NCBI RefSeq assembly: GCF_000716535.1
Contig: NZ_JNWV01000031.1
Coordinates: 1-64,000 of the forward strand
DNA from: Streptomyces flaveolus
GTDB taxonomy: Bacteria > Actinomycetota > Actinomycetes > Streptomycetales > Streptomycetaceae
Reading direction: 5' to 3'
DNA length: 64,000 bases
Shown here: positions 28,996 to 37,416 of the stretch, one piece after another
Numbering within the stretch: the stretch's first letter is position 1
Layout of the letters: the number at the start of each line of letters is the position of its first letter
The notes under the pieces: generated by a model
Told to the model about the DNA's origin: nothing
Databases searched by the model: none
The model's input: the letters and a program-made list of their open reading frames with translations, nothing else
Translations under genes and position numbers: made by a program

Positions 28996-29631
28996 ATGCG
29001 CACCCACGGTTTCGAGCGTGGACATCGGCACGAGGGCCCCGGCCGGCGGGGCATGGGCGGCTTCGGTGGCTTCGACGGACGACGGGCCGCCTTCGGGCCC
29101 TTCGGCCCCGGCGGACCGGGCTTCGGTCCCGGCGGACCCGGTTTCGGACCGGGTCCTTGGGGGCCGCGCGGTAGGGGCGGTCCGCGCGGGCGGGCACGGC
29201 GCGGTGACGTACGCGCCTCGATCCTGGCCCTGCTCAAGGACCGGCCCATGCACGGCTACGAGATGATCCAGGAGATCGCCGAACGCAGCGGCGGCGCCTG
29301 GAAGCCCAGCCCCGGCTCCGTCTACCCGACCCTCCAACTGCTGGAGGACGAGGGTCTGATCGTCAGCGAGAGCGAGGGCGGCAAGAAGCTGTTCTCCCTG
29401 ACCGAGAGTGGACGCGCCGTCGCCGACGAGGGGCCGGACGCCCCCTGGGAGGAGGCCTCGCGCGGAGTCGACTGGGAGGCCCTCACCGAGATCCGCCAGG
29501 CGGGCTTCGGCCTGATGGAGGCCTTCGGCCAGGTGTGGAAGACCGGCAGCAAGGAGCAGCGCGAGAAGGCGCTCGCCGTCATCAACGACGCCCGCAAGAA
29601 GCTGTACCTCATCCTCGCCGACGAGCACTGA
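28996..29631 (+). CDS. PadR-family repressor with FG-rich N-terminal tail
   Basis: 211 aa. Residues about 15-62 are an almost pure Gly/Phe/Pro/Arg tract (repeats of GPGGPGFGP), then the PadR winged helix (RGDVRASILALLKDRPMHGY, SPGSVYPTLQLLEDEGLI) and a C-terminal dimerisation helix. Ligand unknown. ATG 28996 has GGAG 8 nt upstream; GTG 28987 would add VIT. Autoregulation through the adjacent dyads is likely. No transporter follows, so its other targets are elsewhere. A strong terminator closes the gene. Confidence 0.85.
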   Translation: MRTHGFERGHRHEGPGRRGMGGFGGFDGRRAAFGPFGPGGPGFGPGGPGFGPGPWGPRGRGGPRGRARRGDVRASILALLKDRPMHGYEMIQEIAERSGGAWKPSPGSVYPTLQLLEDEGLIVSESEGGKKLFSLTESGRAVADEGPDAPWEEASRGVDWEALTEIRQAGFGLMEAFGQVWKTGSKEQREKALAVINDARKKLYLILADEH

Positions 29632-29669
29632 GCCTCGTAATACACGAGCCGTCGCCGCACGACGGTCCG

Positions 29670-29698
29670 GGCGCCCCGCGGTATCCGCGCGGGGCGCC
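29670..29698 (+). terminator. Terminator after padR
   Basis: GGCGCCCCGCG (29670-29680) / CGCGGGGCGCC (29688-29698), perfect 11-bp stem, 7-nt loop, then TT. Confidence 0.8.
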
Positions 29699-29729
29699 TT
29701 CGTCCGTTCCGGCTCGGGTGCCCCTCGGC

Positions 29730-30158
29730 TCAGGCCACCAGGCCGTCCAGCTTGCGCAGTGACTCGTTCAGCGCGGCCGCCGCCGAGTCCTTGAGCTTGC
29801 CCGCCATCAACGACACCGCGGCGCCGGTGAACTCCCCGTCGATGCGGAGGGTCGTGGCGTCCCCGTCCGGGGTCAGCGTGTAGCGGGTGGCGACGGTCAC
29901 CGCCATCGGGCCCTTGCCGCGGATCGCGAACACCCGAGCCGGTTCGAGCTCCTCGATGGTCCAGTCGACCTGCGCCGGAAAGCCCATCAGCTTCATGTTC
30001 TCCTGGAACGTGCCGCCCACGGCCAGGGTCTCCGGGCCGCCCCGCGGGAAGCTGGTGTGGGTCGCGTTCCACGCCCCGTACGACGGCCAGTCGGTGAGCT
30101 GGGCCCACACCTTCTCGGCCGGCGCCTGGATGCGTGCCTCCGCGCTGACTTCGGCCAT
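29730..30158 (-). CDS. SRPBCC / Rv0910-type protein
   Basis: 142 aa, one START/SRPBCC lipid-binding fold (RIQAPAEKVWAQLTDWPSYG; GTFQENMKLMGFPAQVDWTI). Mycobacterial Rv0910 of this family has been described as the toxin of a type II pair, and automated annotation often carries that name. No antitoxin gene lies next to it here, so a ligand-binding or polyketide-cyclase-like role is equally likely. ATG 30158 has AGGGGTGG upstream. Confidence 0.75.
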   Translation of the reverse strand: MAEVSAEARIQAPAEKVWAQLTDWPSYGAWNATHTSFPRGGPETLAVGGTFQENMKLMGFPAQVDWTIEELEPARVFAIRGKGPMAVTVATRYTLTPDGDATTLRIDGEFTGAAVSLMAGKLKDSAAAALNESLRKLDGLVA

Positions 30159-30365
30159 GCGACCACCCCTTCGGATCGGGCGTATCGGGCTACGGTGTCG
30201 CGGAACGTAGCCGCACGGGCGCGAACATTCAATATTGATGAACCGTCAGGAACTGTGTGGGAGGTCCCGTCCGTGCGCGGGATCGGTCTGATCTCCTCCG
30301 TAAGGATGAGATCCGGGTCGCCGATGTCCACTCCGCGTGGGACGCGAAAATGGTTCCCCTCGTGG

Positions 30366-31001
30366 ATGCCCCGTCCCGTTGAGGCTGATGAGGTAGGGGA
30401 TGTGCAACCCCGTACAGCCCACCGGACCGCCGATGACGCAGCGGTTCCGCACCAGGACGGCGCTGCCGGGCTCGGTGCCGAGCTGGCAGCGGTGGTCGCC
30501 GCTGCCCGCCGGAGGGCCGTCCGGGACAGGGACCGCCACACCGACACCGCCCATCTGCTGCACGCCCTGCTGGAACACGACCCCGAGGCCCGCGCCGCCG
30601 TCGGGGGTCCGCAGCGGCTCGCCCGGGTCCTCGGCTACCTGGTGCAGCGCAGCATCGGCTACGGACTGCGCTGGCAGGGCAGCGTGGAGGACTCGGGCGC
30701 GATTCCCCTCGTCCCCGCTCCGGCCGGCCCCGTCGGCCCCGCCGGTCTCGACGCTCCGGGCAAGGGTGCCGACGGCTGGTCCCCCGCCGCGTCCGCCGCG
30801 CTCGCGGACGCCCGCGCGCGTGCCCGGCGGCGGGGCGCGCCCCGCGTCGCCGGCACCGACCTGCTCGCGGCGCTCGCCGCGGACCCGCGGTCCCGGGCGG
30901 TCGAGGTCCTCGAACGCGCCGGCATCCCCGCGCGCGAACTGTCCGCGCGGATCGAGTCGGGAGCGGACGTGTACGCCGACGACGGCGGGCCGACCCGCTG
31001 A
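30366..31001 (+). CDS. Stand-alone Clp N-terminal (Clp-R) repeat protein
   Basis: 211 aa. Two four-helix Clp-N repeats: about 35-105 (HTDTAHLLHALLEHDPEAR, LARVLGYLVQ) and about 140-195 (VAGTDLLAALAADPRSRAVE), with no AAA+ ATPase. In ClpA/ClpC this domain receives substrates and adaptors; isolated copies may act as adaptors or decoys. ATG 30366 or GTG 30362 region; ribosome binding site is weak, so the start is uncertain. No Clp gene nearby. Confidence 0.75.
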   Translation: MPRPVEADEVGDVQPRTAHRTADDAAVPHQDGAAGLGAELAAVVAAARRRAVRDRDRHTDTAHLLHALLEHDPEARAAVGGPQRLARVLGYLVQRSIGYGLRWQGSVEDSGAIPLVPAPAGPVGPAGLDAPGKGADGWSPAASAALADARARARRRGAPRVAGTDLLAALAADPRSRAVEVLERAGIPARELSARIESGADVYADDGGPTR

Positions 31002-31102
31002 CCCCTTGGTTCCGCTCCGTCCCGGCCCTCTGCCCCCTCTTTTTTGGCCCTCTCGTCCCCGCTGACGGGCTCGTCCACCAGCTGAGACAGGTGTCACCGG
31101 GG

Positions 31103-31131
31103 GTGACGCTCCTGTCGTCGCCTGTCATCAT
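31103..31131 (+). promoter_or_regulatory. Promoter of the first EamA gene
   Basis: GTGACG (31103-31108), 17-nt spacer, CATCAT (31126-31131). Start of transcription falls at about 31138, the GTG start codon, implying a leaderless message. Confidence 0.5.
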
Positions 31132-31137
31132 GTGCCG

Positions 31138-32136
31138 GTGCGTACGTCTGTGAGCAGTCAGGACAGCCCCGGCAAGGGAGCCGGGCTCGGTCTAGCGCTC
31201 GGCTCGGCGCTGGCCTTCGGCGGGTCCGGAGTGGCCGCCAAGCCGCTGATCGAGGCGGGGCTCGACCCGCTCCACGTGGTGTGGCTGCGGGTGGCGGGCG
31301 CCGCCCTGGTGATGCTGCCGGTCGCGATCCGGCACCGGGCGCTGCCCCGCCGCCGGCCGGCGCTGCTCGCCGGGTTCGGACTGCTCGCCGTCGCCGGTGT
31401 CCAGGCCTGTTACTTCGCCGCGCTCTCCCGGATACCCGTCGGCGTGGCCCTGCTCGTCGAGTACCTGGCTCCCGCCCTGGTGCTGGGCTGGGTGCGGTTC
31501 GTGCAGCGGCGGCCCGTCAGCCGCGCCGCCGCGCTCGGCGTGGTCCTCGCCGCCGGCGGTCTCGCCTGCGTGGTCGAGGTCTGGTCCGGCCTGAGCTTCG
31601 ACGCGCTGGGCCTGGTGCTCGCCCTCGGCGCCGCCTGCTGCCAGGTCGGCTACTTCGTACTGTCCGACCAGGGCAGCGACGCGGGTGACGCGGCGCCGGA
31701 CCCGCTCGGCGTCATCGCCTACGGGCTGCTCGTCGGCGCCGCCGTCCTGACCGCGGTGGCCCGCCCCTGGAGCATGGACTGGTCGGTGCTGACCGGTTCC
31801 GCGCAGCTGAACGGCACCGCCGTACCGGCCGTCGCCCTGCTCGCCTGGATCGTGCTGGTCGCCACAGTCATCGCGTACGTCACCGGCGTGCTGTCCGTGC
31901 GCCGGCTGTCGCCGCAGGTCGCCGGGGTCGTCGCCTGTCTGGAGGCGGTCATCGCGACCGTGCTGGCCTGGGTGCTGCTCGGCGAGCACCTGTCCGCGCC
32001 GCAGGTCGCCGGGGGCGCGGTCGTGCTGGTCGGCGCGTTCATCGCCCAGTCCGCCACCCCGGCCGGAGGTTCCTCGGAGCCGGTCGTCTCGGGTGGCGCG
32101 GAAAGGGAGTTGTCCGCGCGGGGTACGGCCGCCTAG
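31138..32136 (+). CDS. EamA (DMT) family exporter 1
   Basis: 332 aa, ten membrane helices in two EamA repeats (GSALAFGGSGVAAKPLIEAG; GVLSVRRLSPQVAGVVACLE). Drug/metabolite transporter; Streptomyces members of this kind export amino acids or metabolites. GTG 31138 is chosen because it coincides with the predicted transcription start; GTG 31132 is in frame too. The promoter of the next EamA gene overlaps its 3' end. Confidence 0.8.
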   Translation: MRTSVSSQDSPGKGAGLGLALGSALAFGGSGVAAKPLIEAGLDPLHVVWLRVAGAALVMLPVAIRHRALPRRRPALLAGFGLLAVAGVQACYFAALSRIPVGVALLVEYLAPALVLGWVRFVQRRPVSRAAALGVVLAAGGLACVVEVWSGLSFDALGLVLALGAACCQVGYFVLSDQGSDAGDAAPDPLGVIAYGLLVGAAVLTAVARPWSMDWSVLTGSAQLNGTAVPAVALLAWIVLVATVIAYVTGVLSVRRLSPQVAGVVACLEAVIATVLAWVLLGEHLSAPQVAGGAVVLVGAFIAQSATPAGGSSEPVVSGGAERELSARGTAA

Positions 32137-32139
32137 AGT
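32110..32139 (+). promoter_or_regulatory. Promoter inside the 3' end of EamA 1
   Basis: TTGTCC (32110-32115), 18-nt spacer, TAGAGT (32134-32139), a consensus Streptomyces -10. Transcription would begin at about 32146-32147, on the ATG of the leader peptide. Confidence 0.6.
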
Positions 32140-32146
32140 CCCGGCC

Positions 32147-32188
32147 ATGGCGCACCTCGCACTCGTCCTCTCGCCCCCGGCCGCCTGA
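32147..32188 (+). CDS. Candidate leader peptide (MAHLALVLSPPAA)
   Basis: 13-codon frame starting exactly at the predicted transcription start, with three CTC Leu, one Val, and Pro-Pro-Ala-Ala just before the stop. Two hairpins follow (32207-32228, 32263-32276) before the exporter start at 32327. The layout matches transcription or translation attenuators of amino acid genes. Too short to prove by itself. Confidence 0.45.
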   Translation: MAHLALVLSPPAA

Positions 32189-32206
32189 GGCGGGCCTCCG
32201 GGTCTC

Positions 32207-32276
32207 GCCCGGCGCGTGCGCGCCGGGCCGGACGGTGCTGCCCGCAGATGAAGTCCGTGCGCCCCGCCGAAGCGGG
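32207..32276 (+). promoter_or_regulatory. Two hairpins in the EamA 2 leader
   Basis: GCCCGGCGCG (32207-32216) / CGCGCCGGGC (32219-32228) is a perfect 10-bp inverted repeat; CCCGC (32263-32267) / GCGGG (32272-32276) with a CGAA tetraloop is a second. They stand between the leader peptide and the exporter gene and could act as attenuator or sequestering structures. Confidence 0.5.
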
Positions 32277-32326
32277 ACGCTCCCGAACTTCCGCACCTCC
32301 ACGTGCGCTTCTGCGGAGAGATTCCC

Positions 32327-33289
32327 TTGTCGACCTTGTCGCACCCTGCTTCAGGCCTGCCCGTCGGGCGTGGCCTGCTCTACCTGATCGTCACCGGTGC
32401 CGCCTGGGGCACCGTGGGCGCCGCCGCCTCGCTGGTGTACCGGACCAGTGACATGGGCGCCTTCGCCCTCTCCTTCTGGCGCTGCGCGCTGGGGCTCGCC
32501 CTCCTGCTGGCCGGCCGGCTGCTGCGGCCGCGCGTCCGCCGTACGGGCCCGGCCCGGCCCCTGCGGCTGCGGCGCACGCTCGTGAGGGCGCCGGCCACCG
32601 GGCTCGGCCTGGCCGTGTTCCAGACCGCCTACTTCGCGGCGGTGGCGTCGACCGGGCTGGCCGTGGCCACCGTCGTGACCCTCGGCGCGGGCCCCGTGCT
32701 CATCGCGCTCGGCGCCCGGCTGCTGCTCGGGGAACGGCTCGGCGCCGGCGGTGTCGCGGCGGTCGCCGGTGCGCTCGCCGGGCTGGCCGTGCTCACCTTC
32801 GGCGGCTCGGCCGCGACCGTACGGCCGACGGGTGTGCTGCTGGCCCTGGCCTCGGCGGCGGGCTACGGCGCGATGACCCTGCTCACCCGCTGGTGGGGGA
32901 GGGCCGGCGGCGCCGACGCCGCCGGCACCACGGTGGGCGCCTTCGCCGTGACCAGCCTGTGCCTGCTGCCGTTCGCGGTGGCGGAGGGGCTGCTCCCGCA
33001 CACCGCCCACCCGGTCCGGCTGCTGTGGCTGCTGCTCTACGTCGCCGCCGTGCCCACGGCCCTCGCGTACGCGTTCTACTTCGCCGGAGCAGCCGTCGTC
33101 CGGTCCGCGACCGTCTCCGTGATCATGCTGCTGGAGCCGGTGACCGCGGCCGTGCTCGCCGTCGCCCTGCTCGGTGAGCGGCTCACGGTGACCACGGCGG
33201 CCGGCACCCTGCTGATGCTCGGCGCGGTCGCGGGCCTGGCGGTGAGCGAGACCCGCGCGGCCGGCCGGCGGGAACCGGCCCCGGTGTGA
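32327..33289 (+). CDS. EamA (DMT) family exporter 2
   Basis: 320 aa, about ten membrane helices; starts with [20 protein letters not shown], the usual first EamA helix. C-terminal half has the second repeat ([20 protein letters not shown]). TTG 32327 with GGAGAG 8 nt upstream is preferred; an ATG at 32303 would place the ribosome binding site inside the gene. Preceded by a candidate leader-peptide attenuator, hence probably an amino acid or precursor exporter. Confidence 0.8.
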   Translation: MSTLSHPASGLPVGRGLLYLIVTGAAWGTVGAAASLVYRTSDMGAFALSFWRCALGLALLLAGRLLRPRVRRTGPARPLRLRRTLVRAPATGLGLAVFQTAYFAAVASTGLAVATVVTLGAGPVLIALGARLLLGERLGAGGVAAVAGALAGLAVLTFGGSAATVRPTGVLLALASAAGYGAMTLLTRWWGRAGGADAAGTTVGAFAVTSLCLLPFAVAEGLLPHTAHPVRLLWLLLYVAAVPTALAYAFYFAGAAVVRSATVSVIMLLEPVTAAVLAVALLGERLTVTTAAGTLLMLGAVAGLAVSETRAAGRREPAPV

Positions 33290-33299
33290 CCCTGCGCCG

Positions 33300-33980
33300 C
33301 TACCGCGCCGCCAGGTAGTCCGGCAGTTCGATGCCGGGCGCCAGGTCGGCGTTGCGGACCGGTGTGGCGTAACCCTTGCGGAGCGGGACGACCCCGGCCC
33401 AGTGCGGCAGGTCCATGTCCTCGGGCTCGTCGCCGGCGTCACCGGTGCGGACCTTGGCCGACACCTCCTCCAGGTCCAGGCGGATGACCGCGGTGGCGGC
33501 CAGCTCCTTCTTGTTCGCGGGCCGGGAGTCGGCGGCCCGGCCCGGGACGACATGGTCGACCAGCGCGTCCAGGGCCAGCCGCCGTTCCTCGGGGTCGGTG
33601 ACCTCGTGCGCGACGCCGTGCACCACGACCGAGCGGTAGTTGATCGTGTGGTGGAAGGCGGAGCGGGCCAGCACGAGCCCGTCGACGTGGGTGACCGTCA
33701 GGCACACCGGCAGACCCGGGTCGGCCTGGCCGGTCATCCGCAGCGGCCGGGAGCCGGTCGAACCGTGCACGTAGAGCCGCTCGCCGACCCGGCCGTACAG
33801 CGTCGGCAGCACCACCGGGGCGCCGTTCCGGACGAAGCCGAGGTGGCACACGTACCCCTCGTCCAGAATCGCGTGGACCAGCTCCTTGTCGTACGACGCC
33901 CGCTCCGCGGAGCGCGTGGGCACGGTCCGGTCGGTCGGCGTGTAGGCGGCGGCCCGCGTGTCCTCGGTCGTGCCCTGCAT
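33300..33980 (-). CDS. Pyridoxamine-5'-phosphate-oxidase-like flavin split-barrel protein 1
   Basis: 226 aa, split-barrel fold (GYVCHLGFVRNGAPVVLPTL; HTINYRSVVVHGVAHEV). Probably binds FMN, F420 or heme; activity unknown. ATG 33980 follows GGAGGGGACC. It is divergent from the MocR gene with 42 nt between starts and a 12-bp palindrome in that gap, which suggests control by that regulator and a link to vitamin B6 or amine metabolism. Confidence 0.8.
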   Translation of the reverse strand: MQGTTEDTRAAAYTPTDRTVPTRSAERASYDKELVHAILDEGYVCHLGFVRNGAPVVLPTLYGRVGERLYVHGSTGSRPLRMTGQADPGLPVCLTVTHVDGLVLARSAFHHTINYRSVVVHGVAHEVTDPEERRLALDALVDHVVPGRAADSRPANKKELAATAVIRLDLEEVSAKVRTGDAGDEPEDMDLPHWAGVVPLRKGYATPVRNADLAPGIELPDYLAAR

Positions 33981-34008
33981 GTCGGTCCCCTCCGATGGCG
34001 GCGAGTTT

Positions 34009-34020
34009 TGCACTAGTGCA
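34009..34020. promoter_or_regulatory. 12-bp palindrome between PNPOx-like and MocR genes
   Basis: TGCACTAGTGCA, perfect. TTTGCACTAG (34007-34016) is also repeated as TTTGTGCTAG about two helix turns later, inside the MocR start. MocR-type proteins bind direct repeats, so this may be the autoregulatory site. Confidence 0.5.
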
Positions 34021-34022
34021 TA

Positions 34023-35363
34023 ATGTCGTTTGTGCTAGGAGAATATCGGATCAGGGGACGTGGCGCAGCCGAGATCGCGGCCGGCGTCGAGCAGGCGGTC
34101 GGCACCGGTGAGCTGCAACCGGGCCAAGCCCTGCCTCCCATGCGGGAGTTGGCGGCCGAGCTGGGGGTGAACGCGAACACGGTCGCCGCCGCCTACCGCA
34201 TCCTGCGCGAGCGCGGGGTGATCGAGACGGCCGGCCGCCGGGGCAGCCGCATCCGGTCCAAGCCGGCCACCACGGGCCGCGAGCAGCTGCGCGTGGAGGT
34301 GCCCCCCGGAGGCCGGGACCTCTCCACGGGCAATCCCGACCCGGCCCTGCTGCCCCGTCTCGGCCCGGCCCTCGCGGCGGCGGCGGAGCAGGGCGACCGC
34401 CGGCCCGTCCTCTACGGCGACGACCCCGTGGACGCGGTCCTCGTCCGCCTCGCCCGCGCCGAACTCGACGCCGACGGCGTCCCCGCGGGCCCGCTGACCG
34501 TGACCTCCGGCTCCCTCGACGCCGTCGAACGCGTCCTCACCGCACACCTCAGGCCCGGCGACACGGTCGCCGTCGAGGACCCGGGCTGGGGCAGCCTCCT
34601 CGACCTCGTCCCCGCCCTCGGCCTGCACACGGTCCCGGTCGGCGTGGACGACGACGGACCGCGCCCGGACGGCCTGCGCCGCGCCCTGGAGTCCGGGGCC
34701 CGCGCCCTGATCGTCACCGACCGGGCCCAGAACCCGACCGGCGCCTCGGTCACCGCCACGCGCGCGCGGGCCCTGCGCGCGGTGCTGCGGGACCACCCGG
34801 GGACGCTGCTCGTCGAGGACGACCACGGCCACGGCATCGTCGACCTGCCGCTGCACCCCCTCGCGGGCGTCACCCGGCACTGGGCCTTCGTCCGCTCCGC
34901 CGCCAAGGCCTACGGCCCCGACCTGCGCCTCGCCGTCCTCGCCGGGGACCCCGTCACGGTCGACCGGGTCCGCGGCCGCCAGCGCCTGGGCCCCGGCTGG
35001 GTGAGTCTCGTCCTGCAACGGGCCGTGGCCCACCTCTGGAGCCACGACGCGGTCGACCGGGCGGCGGTGGCGGGGTCGTACCGGGCCCGCAGGGCCGGCC
35101 TGGTCGACGCGCTGGCGGAGCGGGGGGTCGTCGCGCACGGCCGCAGCGGCATGAACGTCTGGGTGCCGGTGTCCGACGAGACGGGCGCCATCGCCCGCCT
35201 GCTCCAGAGGGGCTGGGCGGTGGCCCCGGGCGCCCGCTTCCGCCTGGCCTCCCCCCAGGCGGTCCGCATCACGGTCTCACCGCTCACCGCGCAGGACATC
35301 GCTCCGCTGGCCGACGCGGTGGCGGCGGCGGTACGCCCGAGTCCGGCCCGCACCTATGGCTAG
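34023..35363 (+). CDS. MocR/PdxR-type GntR regulator with aminotransferase domain
   Basis: 446 aa. Residues 8-75: GntR winged helix (QPGQALPPMRELAAELGVNA, then RILRERGVIETAGRRGSRIR). Residues about 95-446: fold-type I aminotransferase with PLP lysine K295 (SAAKAYGPDLRLA) and NPTGA. Such proteins sense PLP or its amine adducts. ATG 34023 or GTG 34032 (VLGEYRI); no ribosome binding site, so it may be leaderless. Divergent from the PNPOx-like gene. Confidence 0.85.
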   Translation: MSFVLGEYRIRGRGAAEIAAGVEQAVGTGELQPGQALPPMRELAAELGVNANTVAAAYRILRERGVIETAGRRGSRIRSKPATTGREQLRVEVPPGGRDLSTGNPDPALLPRLGPALAAAAEQGDRRPVLYGDDPVDAVLVRLARAELDADGVPAGPLTVTSGSLDAVERVLTAHLRPGDTVAVEDPGWGSLLDLVPALGLHTVPVGVDDDGPRPDGLRRALESGARALIVTDRAQNPTGASVTATRARALRAVLRDHPGTLLVEDDHGHGIVDLPLHPLAGVTRHWAFVRSAAKAYGPDLRLAVLAGDPVTVDRVRGRQRLGPGWVSLVLQRAVAHLWSHDAVDRAAVAGSYRARRAGLVDALAERGVVAHGRSGMNVWVPVSDETGAIARLLQRGWAVAPGARFRLASPQAVRITVSPLTAQDIAPLADAVAAAVRPSPARTYG

Positions 35364-35481
35364 CGGAGGCCGAGAGGGGCGCGTGGCCAGGGGGCGTCGA
35401 GAGGGGCGCGGCATCGATGCGAGGCTCCGCCGCGTGGGCGCGTGGGGCCACCGCGGACCCCGCACCCCCACGGCCGACCCC

Positions 35482-36423
35482 TCACGCGCCCTTGCCCCGC
35501 ACCTGCGTGAGCGCCGCCCCCGCCAGCACGATCACCGCCCCCACCGGCGTGGTCCACCGCAGGGACTCCCCGAGGATCGCCACCCCCGCGGCCGTCGCGA
35601 TGACGGGGATGAAGTACGTGACCATCTGGGCGGTGGTGGGTCCGACCTCGGCGACCAGCCCGTACTGGATCAGCACCGCCAGCCCGGTCCCCAACGCGCC
35701 CAGCGCGGCCACCGCCAGCAGCGGGACGACGGGGAAGTGGTCCGGCGCGCTGGTGAACAGCGGCGTCACCACGGCGAGCTGCACGGTCGCCAGCAGCAAC
35801 TGCCCCCCGGTCATCGACAGATGGGAGTTCCCCGTGCCGGCCAGTGTCCGCCGCACGTAGATCCAGCCGACCGGATAGCTCAGCGAGGCCAGCAGCGCCA
35901 TCGCCGTACCCGTGGCGTCCAGCCCGTGGAAGCCCTGCCAGGCGCCGAGCACGGTGAGGACGCCCAGGAAGCCCAGGCCGAGCCCGGCGATGCGCACCCG
36001 GGTCGGCCGGTCCTCGGACAGCGCGACCAGGGACAGGGCCATGCCCCACAGGGGCGACGTGGCGTTGCAGATGCCGGCCAGGGTGGACGGGATCGTCAGC
36101 TCGGAGTAGGCGAACAGGGAGAACGGCAGGGCGTTCAGCAGGAACGCGGCGACCGCCATGTGCCCCCACAGCCGGGCCCCGCGCGGCAGCCGCTCCCGCT
36201 TCACCGCCATCGCCGCCACCAGGACCGCCGTGCCGAACACCAGCCGTCCGAGGGTGACCTGGAAGGGTGCGTACCCCTCGGTCCCCACCTTGATCAACAG
36301 GAAGCTGAAGCCCCAGATCAGGGACAGGACACCGAAACGGACCCGCCAGTCGAGGCGGGCGCGCGTCCGGGCGGGGGCGGGGGACTGCGACCTGGTTCGG
36401 GTCGATGCGGTGACCGTGCTCAT
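35482..36423 (-). CDS. EamA (DMT) family exporter 3
   Basis: 313 aa, basic N-terminus (STRTRSQSPAPARTRARLDW) then ten membrane helices in two repeats (GVLSLIWGFSFLLIKVG). ATG 36423 follows GGAGACC. It is divergent from a LysR gene 74 nt away, the standard exporter/regulator arrangement (as in ArgP/LysE or similar). Probably exports an amino acid or amine; substrate unknown. Confidence 0.83.
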   Translation of the reverse strand: MSTVTASTRTRSQSPAPARTRARLDWRVRFGVLSLIWGFSFLLIKVGTEGYAPFQVTLGRLVFGTAVLVAAMAVKRERLPRGARLWGHMAVAAFLLNALPFSLFAYSELTIPSTLAGICNATSPLWGMALSLVALSEDRPTRVRIAGLGLGFLGVLTVLGAWQGFHGLDATGTAMALLASLSYPVGWIYVRRTLAGTGNSHLSMTGGQLLLATVQLAVVTPLFTSAPDHFPVVPLLAVAALGALGTGLAVLIQYGLVAEVGPTTAQMVTYFIPVIATAAGVAILGESLRWTTPVGAVIVLAGAALTQVRGKGA

Positions 36424-36497
36424 GGTCTCCACGATGCTGGAGACAATCTCGTAGCACAATCGAAATTTCTCACCTGGTACCTCTTAGAATCGCTTAC

Positions 36498-37400
36498 ATG
36501 TTGAACCTGGAGCGCCTGCGCACCCTCGACGCCCTGGCCCGGCACGGCTCGGTCAGCGCCGCCGCCGACGCGCTGCACGTCACCACGTCCGCGGTCTCGC
36601 AGCAGCTGGGCAAGCTGGAGCGGGAGGTCGGCCAGCAGCTCCTCGCCAAGAACGGCCGGGGCGTACGGCTCACGGACGCCGGCCGGCTGCTGTCGGAGCA
36701 CGCGGCCCGCATCCTGTCGCAGGTCGAGCTGGCCCAGTCCGACCTGGAGGCACACCGCGGCCAGGTCGTCGGCGAACTGAGGCTGTCGGCGTTCCCGACC
36801 GCCGCCCGCGGCCTGTTCCCCGCCGCGCTCGGCGCGCTGCGCACCGAGCACCCGGGGCTGCGCGTGCGCTCCAGCGAGCTGGAGCCGGAAGCGGGCATCG
36901 CCGGGGTCGTGCGCGGCGATCTCGATCTCGCGGTGGTCCTGGACTGGTACAACAAGCCGATGCCCGTGCCCGACGGCCTGGTCAAGGCACCCCTGCTGGA
37001 CGACCCGGCCGAGGTCGCCATGCCCGCCACCCACCGGCTCGCGGACCGGGACGAGGTGGACCTCACCGAGTTCGCCGAGGACGAGTGGATCACCTGGGGC
37101 GAGGGCGAGTTCTGCCACGAGTGGCTGATGTTCACCCTGCGGTCCAAGGGCGTCGAGCCGATCGTCGGCCACCGCGCGGGCGAGACCCACACCCAACTCG
37201 GGCTCGTCGCGGCCGGACTGGGCGTGTGCATCGCGCCGTTGCTGGGCCGGCACCCGGTGCCCGAGGGTGTGGTCCTGGTGCCGCTCAAGCAGCGCGTGCG
37301 CCGCCATGTGTACGTCGTCTGGCGGGCGGACGCCGACCGCCGGCCCTCCATCCGCGCCGCCGTCGAGGCGCTGCGCACGGCGGCCCGGAAGCTGGACTGA
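36498..37400 (+). CDS. LysR-family regulator
   Basis: 300 aa. N-terminal LysR helix-turn-helix (LRTLDALARHGSVSAAADAL, HVTTSAVSQQLGKLE), C-terminal periplasmic-binding-like effector domain. It belongs to the ArgP-like/actinobacterial group by its WITWGEGEFCHEW segment. ATG 36498. Likely controls the divergent EamA gene; the AT-rich gap 36424-36497 contains the presumptive operators. Confidence 0.87.
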   Translation: MLNLERLRTLDALARHGSVSAAADALHVTTSAVSQQLGKLEREVGQQLLAKNGRGVRLTDAGRLLSEHAARILSQVELAQSDLEAHRGQVVGELRLSAFPTAARGLFPAALGALRTEHPGLRVRSSELEPEAGIAGVVRGDLDLAVVLDWYNKPMPVPDGLVKAPLLDDPAEVAMPATHRLADRDEVDLTEFAEDEWITWGEGEFCHEWLMFTLRSKGVEPIVGHRAGETHTQLGLVAAGLGVCIAPLLGRHPVPEGVVLVPLKQRVRRHVYVVWRADADRRPSIRAAVEALRTAARKLD

Positions 37401-37416
37401 GACCCGGGGTCCTGCG

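Noticed and set aside
29730..30158. Type II toxin-antitoxin system (Rv0910-like toxin)
   Set aside because: No antitoxin gene adjacent; the SRPBCC fold alone does not show toxin function.
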